A stretch of DNA of 64,000 nucleotides from Ctena decussata (lineage: Eukaryota > Mollusca > Bivalvia > Lucinida > Lucinidae), in contig OZ022507.1 in assembly GCA_963989385.1 (NCBI GenBank), positions 53,207,400-53,271,399 on the forward strand, written 5' to 3'. A program made the translations under genes and the position numbers. Positions 21,701 to 32,634 of this stretch are shown here, in pieces. A model generated the notes under the pieces. The model saw nothing but the letters and a program-made list of their open reading frames with translations, was not told the origin of the DNA and ran no database searches. Every line of letters begins with the position of its first letter. The stretch's first letter is position 1.

Positions 21701-24476
21701 CATGTTTTGCGTCTGCTTGTCTATGGCCTCTAGCTGATAGGGCACCTGAATATTTGCTCATTATGCTTTATGTTTTGTGATATAAAATAGGAAATTGGTT
21801 ATCTGCTTCCAAGAGCCCTTGTATGAACTCTGCATTAAGAAACAGGGCCTAATTTATGTTCATTGGGTGCAATCTGTCTGTTGAAAAACTTGTCCGCTGA
21901 ACTTCATGTAAATCTTGCCGATAAAAAGTCCAGCATTTGAAAGTCCCCTGCCATAGCAACCCAGTTGTCACTGGCGAAGTTTGTGTCCACATACGCAAGA
22001 ACAACGTATTTATGCACCCGATTTCCGTTTGTGTGTTTTGTTTTATTCATTTCTTGCTTTAAGAAACAATTGTTTTAAATTTGCTTGTAATTTGAAATTG
22101 TATTTATTATGCGGTACAGGTTTTAATGTTGTCTACCTCAAAAAGTGCTTAGTATGCTTTGAGATCCACACCTGTTCTACCCCATTTCTGGCTGATGCCA
22201 CACTACAATATTTCAAGAGATCATCCTGAGCCGCTTTAAGGGTATATAATTATGCAATGGACCAGCCAGTATTGCTATCATAAATGAACAAAATGTAACG
22301 CAAAACCTATGAAATCGAATGTGCCGCGTAATAGAGTTTGTTTAAACTAAGAATTACCAGGATTACTGACTTTACCGAATAAAACGAATGAATTTTAAGC
22401 AAGCTTGGTCAAAAAGACTTAATCAGAATCTGCGTATTCAAGTTCGTTCAAAACTACTTAAATATATTGTCCAGGATTACTGACATCACCGAAGAAAGGA
22501 CAAGATGATAAAACATAATACCTTATTAAACGGATGAATTATAAGCAAGCTTGGTCAAAAAGACCTTTGCATCAAGTGCCATAAACGTATATGTTGATGG
22601 GTTATTCAAGACGGTCGCCATTACTTCAAATATCGAAATAAAAAAAGCTAAACGCCGCAATTTGAACAATCTAATTAGACGAATTCATGTACCCACCTCA
22701 AAAAAAGTTCAAAGCATAAAAAGGTTACAAAAATTAATCTGAGGAATATATCCATCCCAAATTCAAATTCTCAGACTCCAACAAAAGCACCAGTAGTATT
22801 TCAAAAAGATTAAAACAAATCCCTTTGATGAGTTTTACAAACAAGGTTCTCACTGTCTATGCGATTCAAATGCATTTGAGTCTAAAACTTGACTGAGTTT
22901 GAAACAATAAAACAAAGTTCGAAAAGTGAAAAAGTAACAAAACATATTCGACCGTAACTCTTAAATCACATGCACATCTACAGACCATGCTTAAGACAGC
23001 AGCAAAGTGTCAACATGAATGAAGAACAAGTGTAGGAGATGCACACACAATATACCTAGTTGAAATGATGCTGATATAAGACTATTTGCAAAGCCATTCT
23101 AAAAAGGTTACTTACTGTGGATTTTGTAGCGCAAAGTCTAAGAAACTTCGCATAATTCGCATAAGGACTAGATTAGTTGTATAAAGCCGCTATGGTCCCG
23201 TAATTAAAATACGGTTATTGTAGAGTTTGAAAACGTTTTATAGTGATAAGACAAAAAATGGCGTAGCGCTGCTCAGATTAGTGACGACATTGAAAACCAG
23301 TTTTTAATGCAAAAGTAAAGTCTGAATGTTGTCTACTTATAGTTCCGTGGGCCTTTAGTGGAATCCATTGTGTTAGCTGCTAATGACTGGTATTTGAAGA
23401 AACAACAGAAATCGTCTAAATCAATATAAAGAATGAACTTCAATCTAGATCTAAATTATTTATCCTGAACGATATGCAAGAAAGCAGAATCAGCTTGTTC
23501 TTTCGGCTTAGATAGGCAAATCCGTTGAACGTAACATTTGTTTGAAGAGTGACTCAACAGGTCTTTGTTTTTAATTTCAGTTTTCGAGCAAATATCACAA
23601 TTACTTAAGTGTTCCATACCAGTGCTAGACGTGTTTAAGTCTTTTGAGAGGAACCAAGGCAATGCATTGTGTTTGTATATTCATTTGACTTGTTCTTATA
23701 CCACCTTTTGGACCTCTGAATACATTACTTTATACGTTTTGTGTCACTTTCTGACAACCGATTTGATATAATAGTACTTTTCAATTAAGTATCATGTTGT
23801 CCGTTGTGTACTGTTGTAGTTTAATATTTCACTCCATTAGAATATGAAACTACGCATCACTAAATCTGACAATGCTTCGAGTATCTCACAATATGGAGTT
23901 TATGGATCTTTCTTTCTTTCATATACCAATTTATACATTTGTTGAAATACGTCACATAGTAGATTGCAATATGTCTTAAACACATAACAGCAACAGGTCA
24001 CTTTATATCTAAGACCCATATCCGTTTGGTTCTCGGAAGGCCAAGGTTGTCGTCTCATATCAGGCTAAGCTGCCCTAATAAAATAATGCTATATATTTTA
24101 GTATATGTTCTGGCAAAATCGCACTTAATATGGATCAAGTGAAGCTGTCAGAAAAGTAAATGACCACTTAGCACCAAACAGACAAACAGCGAGTTAATCG
24201 GAAACATCCATTCACGCTGTCTTGCACAGGTTTTAAGGAAACGAATCAGTGTCACTTTCTCCAAGAATATGTCACTCTTAATATTCCGGTCATTTACTGT
24301 CTCGCGTTGTCATTCAAGACGATCATCTCCTAAGGAGAGACGAAATGGAAGTAAAGATAAGCCTTCCGTAAGAAGTTTGTTTTGACTTGTACGGGAAATG
24401 TGAGTGTATGGATCTCCCAGTGTCAGAGGAGAGGAGCAGGGCTTTTTCATGGAAGAACTGCGCGTGCTACTCTGGA
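21701..24476. other. Non-coding stretch with a small direct repeat
   Basis: The blocks CCAGGATTACTGAC and AAGCAAGCTTGGTCAAAAAG occur together twice, at 22359-22430 and 22472-22565. Apart from that I recognise no gene or repeat. Frames here are all below 85 residues and unremarkable. Confidence 0.45.
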
Positions 24477-24586
24477 TGGTTGGTTGGTTGATTTGATGCT
24501 TAACGTCCACGGTAAACAGCCAAGGTCATGTCGGGACGGTCAGTTAACCTAACCACACTATTCCTGGGCAGGCTTAGATCTCCTGC
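24477..24586 (-). mobile_element. SINE family S1, 3' part, minus orientation
   Basis: Read on the minus strand it matches the second half of the SINE at 18624-18894 from GGAGATCTAAGCCTGCCCAG through CCGTCCCGACATGACC to a CAACCAACCAACC tail. The tRNA-like head is missing, so this is a 5'-truncated copy. The sequence at its break point (24587 onward) differs completely. Confidence 0.85.
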
Positions 24587-26021
24587 GGCCCGTATGTTCT
24601 AGTGTGTGTCCGCCTGACCCAGATAAGTCTGACTGAAATCAATCTTTAACCAAAAATACAAGAGTCTCTTATTTTAAGGCTTCAGTCAGACCAACTCTTC
24701 AGACGAACACAATAACGGACGCCACCTAGAGTGCTTACGGTAGTAAACCCCCGGGCATACACCGATGGCACTCCCGTGAGTCGTATAGTGGTAGGTTCGA
24801 CCTCAAGGATATGAGGATGACGCTGTGTAAGAAAACCAAGCAACTAAGCGTATTTAGGGGAAATTTCAATGATTTAACGAATTTATGAACAGAGGCATTT
24901 CAGAATAAGTCAGTTTATGTCATTGGCTAGATTAAAGTATGAGAGATGACATGATCCCAAAGTGTCTCCTTTTCCGAGGGACAATTTAGAAAAAAATATA
25001 AACCAAAAGAAGGGAAAATACATTTTCAGTACCTAAGTACCGACCACTACAGCACCTGAGTGCCGACCATTAAATGGGGGAGACAATCGCAGTTACCTGC
25101 AGGTAATCGCAGTTACCTGCGACTATCAGAATCAATCTAAACGTTCGTCCTTGGATGTACGAACGTCGAGGAGACGACCTGGAATCTTCGAACATTAACT
25201 ATATGTAAAGCAGTTTCTAATTACTAAGGGTGTCTAGAATCAGACCAAAATCAGAAAGAAAGATATAAAATTCCTGGATCTTTCACAACAAGACCCAGAA
25301 AACCTAGTCCAAATTCAAATAGAATATAAAGGGCAACTCCCTTCATATAGAAAGTTGTAATTACCCTTATTATTAAGTTAAACTAAAGATTCCGAGTTAC
25401 AAAGGACAGCAAAAACGTCTTTAGGTCTGCGACAAGGTAAATAATAAGAAGAGGAAGATAAAAGTTAAACAGATTTATCTGGCGTTACTATTTCCGACAC
25501 TTTCCGTGAGAGTTACGAATTATTACGGAAAATATACCGAAAAAAAACACGTTAATTTGATTGGACGAAATCAGTGAATATAGCCAATCAGACAAGGGCT
25601 TACAAAAGCATATGGGCGATAACCGCCAACGAACAAGCTGAGAGAAAGAAAATGTCAACGAGAAAACGCTGTCAAACAAAATAAATAAAAGGAAAGAAAT
25701 CTAAAGAAATGGACGATTATACGAGCTGAACAAGGTCTGCACTACTACATTACTACTATTTCTCATAAAAAAATTAAGTAAATAATTTTTTAAGGATATA
25801 AATAGATCTTTTCATAGATCAAGGAACGAGCAAGAACTTTTGGGAAAAAATGCAAAACAAAATTTTCCAGAAATAGTTCAAGTGGATCTATACCAAGTAG
25901 AAATCAGGAGTCTAGAATATTAAAATTATGCAGAAGTATCAGGAAAAGAAACTGCATATATAATTAACGTAATTTAAATGTATCCTATATAAAAAAAATC
26001 CAGCCAACAACAATAATTTAT
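24587..26021 (-). repeat. Possible 3' LTR and flank of the gypsy-like remnant (borders unresolved)
   Basis: On the minus strand this region follows a polypurine tract (26022-26038), where a 3' LTR should start. A TTGTTGTTGGCTGG sequence is immediately downstream and could be near the LTR edge. No second LTR is present in the window, so neither border can be fixed by comparison. One candidate far edge is next to the truncated SINE at about 24596. The region contains a doubled GTAATCGCAGTTACCTGC at 25085-25120 and no gene. Confidence 0.3.
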
Positions 26022-26038
26022 AATTCTTTTCTTCTTTT
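26022..26038 (-). promoter_or_regulatory. Candidate polypurine tract
   Basis: The minus strand reads AAAAGAAGAAAAGAA, starting within the TAA that ends the extended zinc-finger frame. LTR elements prime plus-strand synthesis from such a tract next to the 3' LTR. The role is inferred from position. Confidence 0.4.
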
Positions 26039-26565
26039 ACAGGTCCAAATCATCTTCATAGTCCAAGATCACTTCTGCGTCTGGTGTCTAGAAACGCCTA
26101 GATCTAGGATGCCTGACAATCTGACCGTCGGTTGCCGTATACACTTCCTCTTTCCGATTAACAATGTTTCCTCCACGGTCGCTCAAGGCTATCAATGATG
26201 CATTTGTACTGACTGTAGCGATCAAGTGTCTCTCCTCGGCTGCTCTCTCCCTGGGGGTTAAACTTGAATTTAATGAAGCTGGCTTGGACGGAAATCTCGG
26301 CATGGCGACAGGACCAAAGGCCATATACCGCTCATTCCTCTTGTAGAAGGAAACGATTTTTCCACTGTGAAGATTCTTTTGGTGCTTCTTTGTGTCATTC
26401 ATCCTCGAAAAGCTCTTAGAATAGACAGAACATTTGTATAACTTTACGTCCCAGCAGTGTATAGCCTTCCTATGCATGTCAAGCTGTTTATATGTCTTAT
26501 AGAAAGTGGAGGGACAACCTCTGACAGGACACGTCATACCACCATATGGAAATTCCATTGTCAGA
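26037..26565 (-). pseudogene. C2H2 zinc-finger ORF in env position of a gypsy-like element, with premature stop
   Basis: The open frame runs 26612-26088, but the likely start is the Met at 26558 (MEFPYGGMTCPV). Just before it, a good splice acceptor on the minus strand (CCATATTTTTCAG, exon from 26565) suggests expression from a spliced RNA. Finger 1 is CPVRGCPSTFYKTYKQLDMH with the last His four residues later (C-x4-C-x12-H-x4-H). Finger 2, YKCSVYSKSFSRM...HQKNLH, has Tyr in place of its second Cys, so it is probably broken. The rest is polar and basic and ends at a TAG (26088-26090). The same frame stays open beyond the TAG for 16 acidic-rich residues to a TAA at 26037-26039, which suggests that the TAG is a recent mutation. 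The TAA overlaps a polypurine run. Seen: the fingers, stop, acceptor and tract. Inferred: that it belongs to the upstream gypsy-like pol. It could instead be an unrelated small zinc-finger gene exon. Confidence 0.55.
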
Positions 26566-26612
26566 CTGAAAAATATGGAAACAAACATTCCCCCTACTTC
26601 GAGTTGTGGCAA

Positions 26613-26931
26613 AGGAGCATTTTGCTTTTAACATTTTTACATATTTCTATTCTATATAATTTGATTTTTCTTTTACAAATTTAACTATACATTAACTATT
26701 TACTTCTATATATATTTACAACTAATTGCTGGTCAATAATATCATATCTATTAGATTTTTATTATATTTTTTTTCTTTACAATCTAACAGATAATTTTAT
26801 ATAAGTCTGAAATCACAGAACTTCTGTCATTCATTTGCATGCTATTAATTAATTATACACTAACATGCATGTTTTAAAAAAAATGAAATTTTCATCATTT
26901 TTTTTTTATTTTTTTTTTATTTTACGTAAAG
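26613..26931 (-). other. Spacer between pol remnant and zinc-finger ORF
   Basis: It is very T-rich on the plus strand (poly-T at 26898-26920), i.e. A-rich on the sense strand of the element. No frame is present. If the zinc-finger ORF is spliced, this would be part of the intron. Confidence 0.45.
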
Positions 26932-27165
26932 TCACTCCGGGGAGTATATATCTCTTGGTTTTACTAATCTGCCTGTTCGAGTATGAACAGCTTCAGGGGT
27001 TTGTTGCAATGGTTCTGAACCATCAGGAATTTCCTCCTGTTCTGAATTTTGTGGTATGTGAGTTTTAGGATGTTTTGTGCCAACAAATGGCTTTAAATGG
27101 TCCACATGTACTGTTCCGGCTGCTACCTTGGAAATTCTATTTGTAATTTCCATACGGTGAATACA
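26932..27165 (-). pseudogene. Ty3/gypsy-like pol, C-terminal end of integrase (5'-truncated)
   Basis: The frame of about 73 residues starts at 27153 and ends with a stop at 26932. It holds VHVDHLKPF, the conserved segment of the integrase C-terminal domain in Ty3/gypsy elements. A Pro/Gln/Glu-rich linker follows, then RTGRLVKPRDIYSPE, the usual basic end of such polyproteins. Everything upstream (protease, RT, RNase H, integrase core) is absent, so the remnant is inactive. The zinc-finger ORF lies 370 bp downstream on the same strand. The family call rests on motif recognition only. Confidence 0.75.
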
Positions 27166-27481
27166 GCCTTATAAAAATTGTAAACTGTGCGTAACTGCAA
27201 AAATGTATTATAATAGTGAACCGAAAAAAAATGACGAGTTGGATTAAATTCTAACTCGCCATGCATTGTAACAACCCCATAAAACTGTGTTATGAACATA
27301 CATTAAAAAACTATGAATTCAGTCAGTTTTAGACATGGAAGTTATGTCAAATGATGCTTTTTTTAAATAGGCTGGTTTTCAAGCTAGTTCGCGAAATTGA
27401 TATAATTTACGTTAAACTAGGAAAGATTCAATGCATTTGATAAAATATTTATCATCTACAGTTTCTGCACTGGTAAAACGC
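27166..27481. other. Non-coding stretch
   Basis: Nothing recognised. The break point of the gypsy remnant lies at its left edge. Confidence 0.4.
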
Positions 27482-27710
27482 ATAACAAGTGGTTGTCTAT
27501 CGTGCAAATGGTAGCAGTTCGAATCCCCGTTGGGCCAGCCAGCGACTAAAAATCTCCATGTCAACCCAGCAGTAACAAGGTACATTTTTCGAACCAAGGA
27601 ACGATGAAGTCAGCGAAACTAGAAAGACGGGCTCCTGTTTTCGTATACTGTATCCAAGACGATGTGGACCTCTAACACCTACTGCCCCTCAAGATGCTCG
27701 GTTATGGGTT
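27482..27710 (+). mobile_element. SINE family S2, diverged copy
   Basis: The B box is AGTTCGAATCC (27516-27526). The body shares TGTCAACCCAGCAGTAA, GGTAC.TTTTTCGAA, and ACC.CCACTGCCCCT-type blocks with the copy at 62275-62548. The head is more degenerate than in that copy. Not a functional tRNA gene. Confidence 0.7.
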
Positions 27711-29324
27711 TGTTTCTGCTCATTGTCTATCCCGTGACAATAATCATTAAAATTTACTTATAAACATGGCAATTTGCATCTATAAAGTTCAATATTAATT
27801 ACAAAAATCGGACTGTGTTCGATTCGTGCTGGAGGTGCAAATCTTTTCAACTGTAAATGGGACTCCATTGCAAACAGTCTTTCATTATCATCCTCCCATC
27901 GTCCTGATATGACGGAAATACTGTTGAAAAGAACATAAACTCACAACTTGGCCACAAGTCATCCATCGTCATATACATTTACACCAAACATCGTTGAGTG
28001 TGACACTGAGCCTCTAACAGCCATAGTGCTTATCGAAGCAGGTCACACGTCTTGAGATTAGCATGAAGCAGGACTGATGTGTTTCTGTTCCAAAAACAGA
28101 AAGACGTAATATGTTTGCACTGTTACAAAATGATTCCGTGATAGGCTTAAGCTGAAATTAAAGTATGGACATTGACCGATTAAATTTAGAAAGAAATCGT
28201 TCTGTTTATCACGTTCATGTCCCCTTGGATTATACCGTACCATAATAATCTCGAAGTGATTTTGTTACACCTCTTTACAAAAGGAATGCATTTGGTGACG
28301 TCTTTTTTGCTTTACTGGAAGACCAAGCCCTTCCAAAATGATCTCTGCCCTTTAAAAAAAAGATTTGCTCAAGTGCATATAAAAGTAACTTTAATGCACG
28401 AAGTTCTTTGATCCCGAGAACACGATGCGGAACCAATGTTCAAACAGATGATTTGGGTAGCTACTGCTCATACATGTATGCGCTAAGAAGATAAGAAGGC
28501 AATGATATGAGGAACAAACACAGTAGTAGTATAGATTATACTGGTTTTGGGTCACCCAAACTTTTGTCAACGATGACCATAATTTTAAGGAAACAAGGAC
28601 TTAAACTCTCAAATAATGGAAGAAAGTCTGAAAAAAAATGATGAACTGTGTGGTCAAATGGGCAGTTATGTTATTGCAAGAAATGGGCTGTTCGTGGCTA
28701 AACCGGAGAGTTTAGCAGGGAAATGGTAAGTGGCAGCCCAACAAAGTTTTTACTAAAAATAAAAACAAAACAAAAAAAGCATTAAAGGACTGGAAAAGGA
28801 AAAGCACTGTATCACAAGTGGCAATTTTTCCTATAAGTTTCCTACCAATAATCTTTATTGCTGAACGACTTTCATGCTTTGACATTTTAAGTCATTTTTA
28901 ATGAATTTGAAGATAACTTTGTGTTGGCCTGCAACTTCCCTGCTTAGCTCTCTATTCTCACTATAATTAACAAACCATTTCGTGACCAGTTCTTTGAATT
29001 ATTCAGAATATCTATCTTTGAGATTGTGTAAAATCCTTCTTTCCTAGAATATAAGTCTTTGGATACTCTGAAACTTTGTTTATATTTTATTTGAGGCCAG
29101 TTTGCAGTTTCAACAATGCAGAAAACAGGAAATGATGTCAAGTATAACTTACAATATTATGACGTCACATCCTGAAAGCAGCACCACCTGATTGTAAAAC
29201 ATAATTGGTACAAAGGGGTATGAATTAGCGTTAACCATATATAATTTTGTAAAGTTTCTTCAAAAGAGAAAGGAGTTACAACAATTCTAAAAGGGGTTCA
29301 CGTTTTTTTAGATACCCTGTAATA
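27711..29324. other. Non-coding stretch
   Basis: No gene or repeat recognised. All frames are short and unremarkable. Confidence 0.4.
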
Positions 29325-30216
29325 TACTGGACAAAAAAAAGTTAGGGATCAAATATTTGACTGAAGCTCAAATCATGAAAAATAAATTATCCAAAAATAA
29401 TTTTCTTCCGTTCAATACAGCTGTCAAAGCGTCACAGAACTGCATGAAAAATATTGGAATCGGATCACGTGACACACCAGTAGAAACGAATAAACGGATA
29501 TACCCATAAAATTGAAGTGAAAATTGGCATCACCACACAATTGAATGTCCATGATTCTTGGTTGTATCCATGCAAAACCATTGCCAGTGCTTGTGGACTT
29601 GCGCATGCCAGACAGAGGCGCTCAGATTGGTGTTCTAGCTTGGACTGGCACGTAATATCCAATTATGAGACCGTTTGCCGAAGGCCTTGGCGATGACATC
29701 ATCGAATCACAGGGCAAATGTGGTGGACCAGTACTCAGCGACAGAAACAATTCGCCCGCATTGACATGTCACTTTGATCACAAGTTTCAAATTCGATTGA
29801 GCATTGTTTGGACATGATCACGAGAGACTTCCTGAAACTCAAACAGAGCTCATTCAGGCCTTTCGTGAAAAATGGCATGCCAGTCCCTAAATGGGCCTCT
29901 GGGAATTTACCAGACGCATACCGAGTGGCAGGCATGCAGTTTTTCAGGCCGTTGGAGGTCGCACTGAGAACTGAAAACGATTTTGCATGGATAAAGCTAA
30001 AACTAATGGACATTCAGTTTTGTGTTAATGCCAGTTTTCACTTTGATATTAGGGGTATGCCTGTTTATTCATATCTGCTGGTGTGTCACGTGATCAGATT
30101 CCAACATGTGTCATGCAATCTTGTGCAGTATTGTTAGATGTATTCAACAGAAGAAAGTTATTTGTTTCAATATACAAATTTCAGTCTGTTTGATCCTTAA
30201 CTTTATTTGTCCAGTA
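29325..30216. mobile_element. Long-TIR DNA element (about 0.9 kb), TA-flanked
   Basis: The left TACTGGACAAAAAAAAGTTA and right TAACTTTATTTGTCCAGTA ends are inverted repeats. Arm similarity extends inward about 260 bp, for example GCATGGATACAACCAAGAAT-type sequence read on the minus strand near 29560 against GCATGGATAAAGCTAAAACT near 29986, and GTGACACACCAG against CTGGTGTGTCAC. TA borders both ends. Overlapping frames (92-109 residues) across the arms show no known domain, and the arm symmetry makes them suspect. Confidence 0.8.
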
Positions 30217-30770
30217 TATTATAGTGTCCTGTTTGCATAACATCTTATCTGTTTGCGTAACTTGGAAGGCTGGTTAAAGTAATTATGCGCATATGACTCA
30301 ATAACCCTTTTCTAACGACGCCACTCAAACTGCTTACCATGTACGGCAATGTAACAAATTCCTCCTCGTCTCTGACTGTTCTTCTTACTCGGGTGTTTTT
30401 GTTCCTACATTTAGAAATATTGAGATAATTAATCAGGAGAGGGTTTCTCAGCTCAGATTCAATAATTAACAAGAATAAAACGTGTCGGCTATGCTGATTT
30501 GGGTCTAATTTCTTCAACCTTGTGTCCAAAAACGGGAAGCTCATTAATTATCCTACTAAACGCTAGTCTCCCGAGATTAAAGGCATTATTTCTAGATCTA
30601 GTAATGACCATTTCACTAATGAATGGAGTTAGGCTGGAAATTTGAGCCATCAAACTGACAATGTCCAACGAGATCATACAACTTTACTGTTTTATTGCCG
30701 TTGATGATCATCCTTTTTATTATTAGATAAAGTAAAGACTTTCAAAGTCAGGTTTAAGAGGCTTCGACAA
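30217..30770. other. Non-coding stretch
   Basis: No gene recognised. The minus frames at 30245-30677 are unremarkable. Confidence 0.4.
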
Positions 30771-30915
30771 TGAGCCCAGCAGGCACGTGACGTCGAGAAA
30801 ACGTCATACTGATGTCGATGCGACCTGATGACGTTGCATCGAGCTGACGTCGAAATCGTCGTATTGACGTCGATGCGACGTGATGACGTCGCATCGACGC
30901 TAGAACGACGTCTTT
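30771..30915. repeat. GACGTC-rich palindromic repeat
   Basis: Two copies of a roughly 55 bp unit, GATGTCGATGCGACCTGATG then GACGTCGATGCGACGTGATG, each followed by ACGT(T/C)GCATCGA, make dense overlapping TGACGTC palindromes. A related, shorter version is at 48845-48910 in opposite sense, sharing CACGTGCCTGCT. It may be the core of a MITE. The GACGTC motif also resembles CREB/ATF sites. Confidence 0.7.
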
Positions 30916-31090
30916 TCGGCGCCATGTGACCGCATCCAAGACGCACACAAGATTGATATAACAGTTCATTGATCTGACCAGATTAAAAGATCAATCGAGA
31001 TGCTTGAAGATCGTCTTTTGTCGTACTGTGAGCTGGGCACATCAACTCGCCGGTATACAGATAGTCAGATCAAGTAACTTCTCTGTTATT

Positions 31091-31332
31091 GAGCCGTGAC
31101 ACGACAAAACCAACAAATTGGCATGTGCGCCAGGCGAAGACTCAGATCAGCCTGGGCATACGCCCATTCTGATCGGAGTCCTCGCTGTCGGCATGGTGGT
31201 AGCTTAGACCGTTATATGTAGCTTCCCATTAAGCGCACAGCAAAGACTCTAAACAGCCTGGGCATGCCCAGGCTGATATGAGTCCTCGCTGGGTGCACAT
31301 GCCACTTTGTTGGTTTTGTCGAGTCGCGGCTC
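31091..31332. mobile_element. MITE family M1, copy 2
   Basis: The ends GAGCCGTGACACGACAAAAC and GTTTTGTCGAGTCGCGGCTC are inverted repeats. The internal ATGTGCGCCAGGCGAAGACT and complementary block define a sub-variant with ACATGCCACTTTG instead of ACAACCACTTTG. Confidence 0.9.
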
Positions 31333-32630
31333 ATGTGGTCTTTATATACCTTTTATGAAACACCATAAAAAGGGGAGGGGCGCGGTGGCGCATTATGTTT
31401 TAACTTCTGTCCCTCCCACTGTCGGACATGCATGCTTTCTTTATGTCCACCACATGTGTAAAAAGTTAAAAAAAAACGATCCTCAGAAAATTGTGGGAGA
31501 AGTTGATTACACAAACTCTATACCTAAAAGTGTCTTGAACGGACAGATAAATAAATCCAAATCTTACCCCACCCCACAGAATATCGTCATGGTTGCATAA
31601 ACATTCCTCATCACTACCGAAACTTCTCGTACGGTAAAAGTTTCTATATATACGAAAGAAATATACTATGCAAAATAAATATAGCAATCGCTTTGTATGT
31701 GCTAGATCCACCATATAAGGCTTATATTGTCACTTTATTACATAAAAGTATTAGTGCCGATCATCCGAGAAGGATTTCCAGGTAAAAAAATCAAGATTGA
31801 TCAATTGCAGCGTTTGTATTACCGTGACGTCAGATTGTAAGACCATTGTATGTTAACAGCATGTTTAATCATGTGCAAAAGCTTAAACAATAAAGGCTCG
31901 GCTGTTTAGTTCTTAAAAAAGGGAAAACGCTTTAAAACATTTGAATATGCCACGAGTATGAGATTTACAATGTTTGAAAATTTGACGTTTTCTCTTATTT
32001 TTACGTTATCGTCTTAACCGGCTACTGAGCATAAGCCAAAAGTCTTAGACTAACGTCATCGTTATCTCACAGTTACGTAACACTACACTGAAGAAATTTC
32101 TCAGTTAAATTCATCATGGTGTGATCTTTAAGTTTTGCCTCATGTTTTGCTCGGATTTTGATCCGCCCTTGAACTGAAGCACCCTTAAAGCATTGCACAT
32201 TGGACCTAATTATAACTTTTAACGTCAATAATTCATGCTAAGATTCGTCAGTAGTTTAAGTTAATCTCATCTTTCACAAAATCAAAAGCTTTAAATATGC
32301 ATAAATATGATTGGAAAGACCGCGAAAATAATCCACGATTGCCATTTTGCATTGCTTTCGATGGGTGCGATGTTTAGCTACAGACCCCTTCCGTGCTTAT
32401 CGCATCTCCCGAATATCGATTTTTAAAGATGGCTCCTGTAATTCCATGGTATCTTAAGCCCTGAACAGGGTTCCCTTCCTCGTAATTTAATTACGCTAAA
32501 TGTTGCATTTGAGTGATGAGAAAAATTGCAAAACATAAAAAAATGCTAAATATATTTTGTATAGTATATATAACCAGCTACATTTACGGATAGATTTTAA
32601 CTTATGTTTTCATTCTGATCCAGCCAGTGA
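31333..32630. other. Non-coding stretch
   Basis: Nothing recognised apart from short AT-rich runs. The frame at 31307-31600 starts inside the MITE and is rejected. Confidence 0.4.
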
Positions 32631-32634
32631 GATA

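Noticed and set aside
26164..26684. Plus-strand frames of 60 and 75 residues
   Set aside because: They are shadows of the minus-strand zinc-finger ORF and have no motifs.
29735..30137. Overlapping 92- and 109-residue frames on opposite strands
   Set aside because: They run into the arms of an inverted-repeat element. Symmetry creates open frames on both strands, and neither has a known domain.
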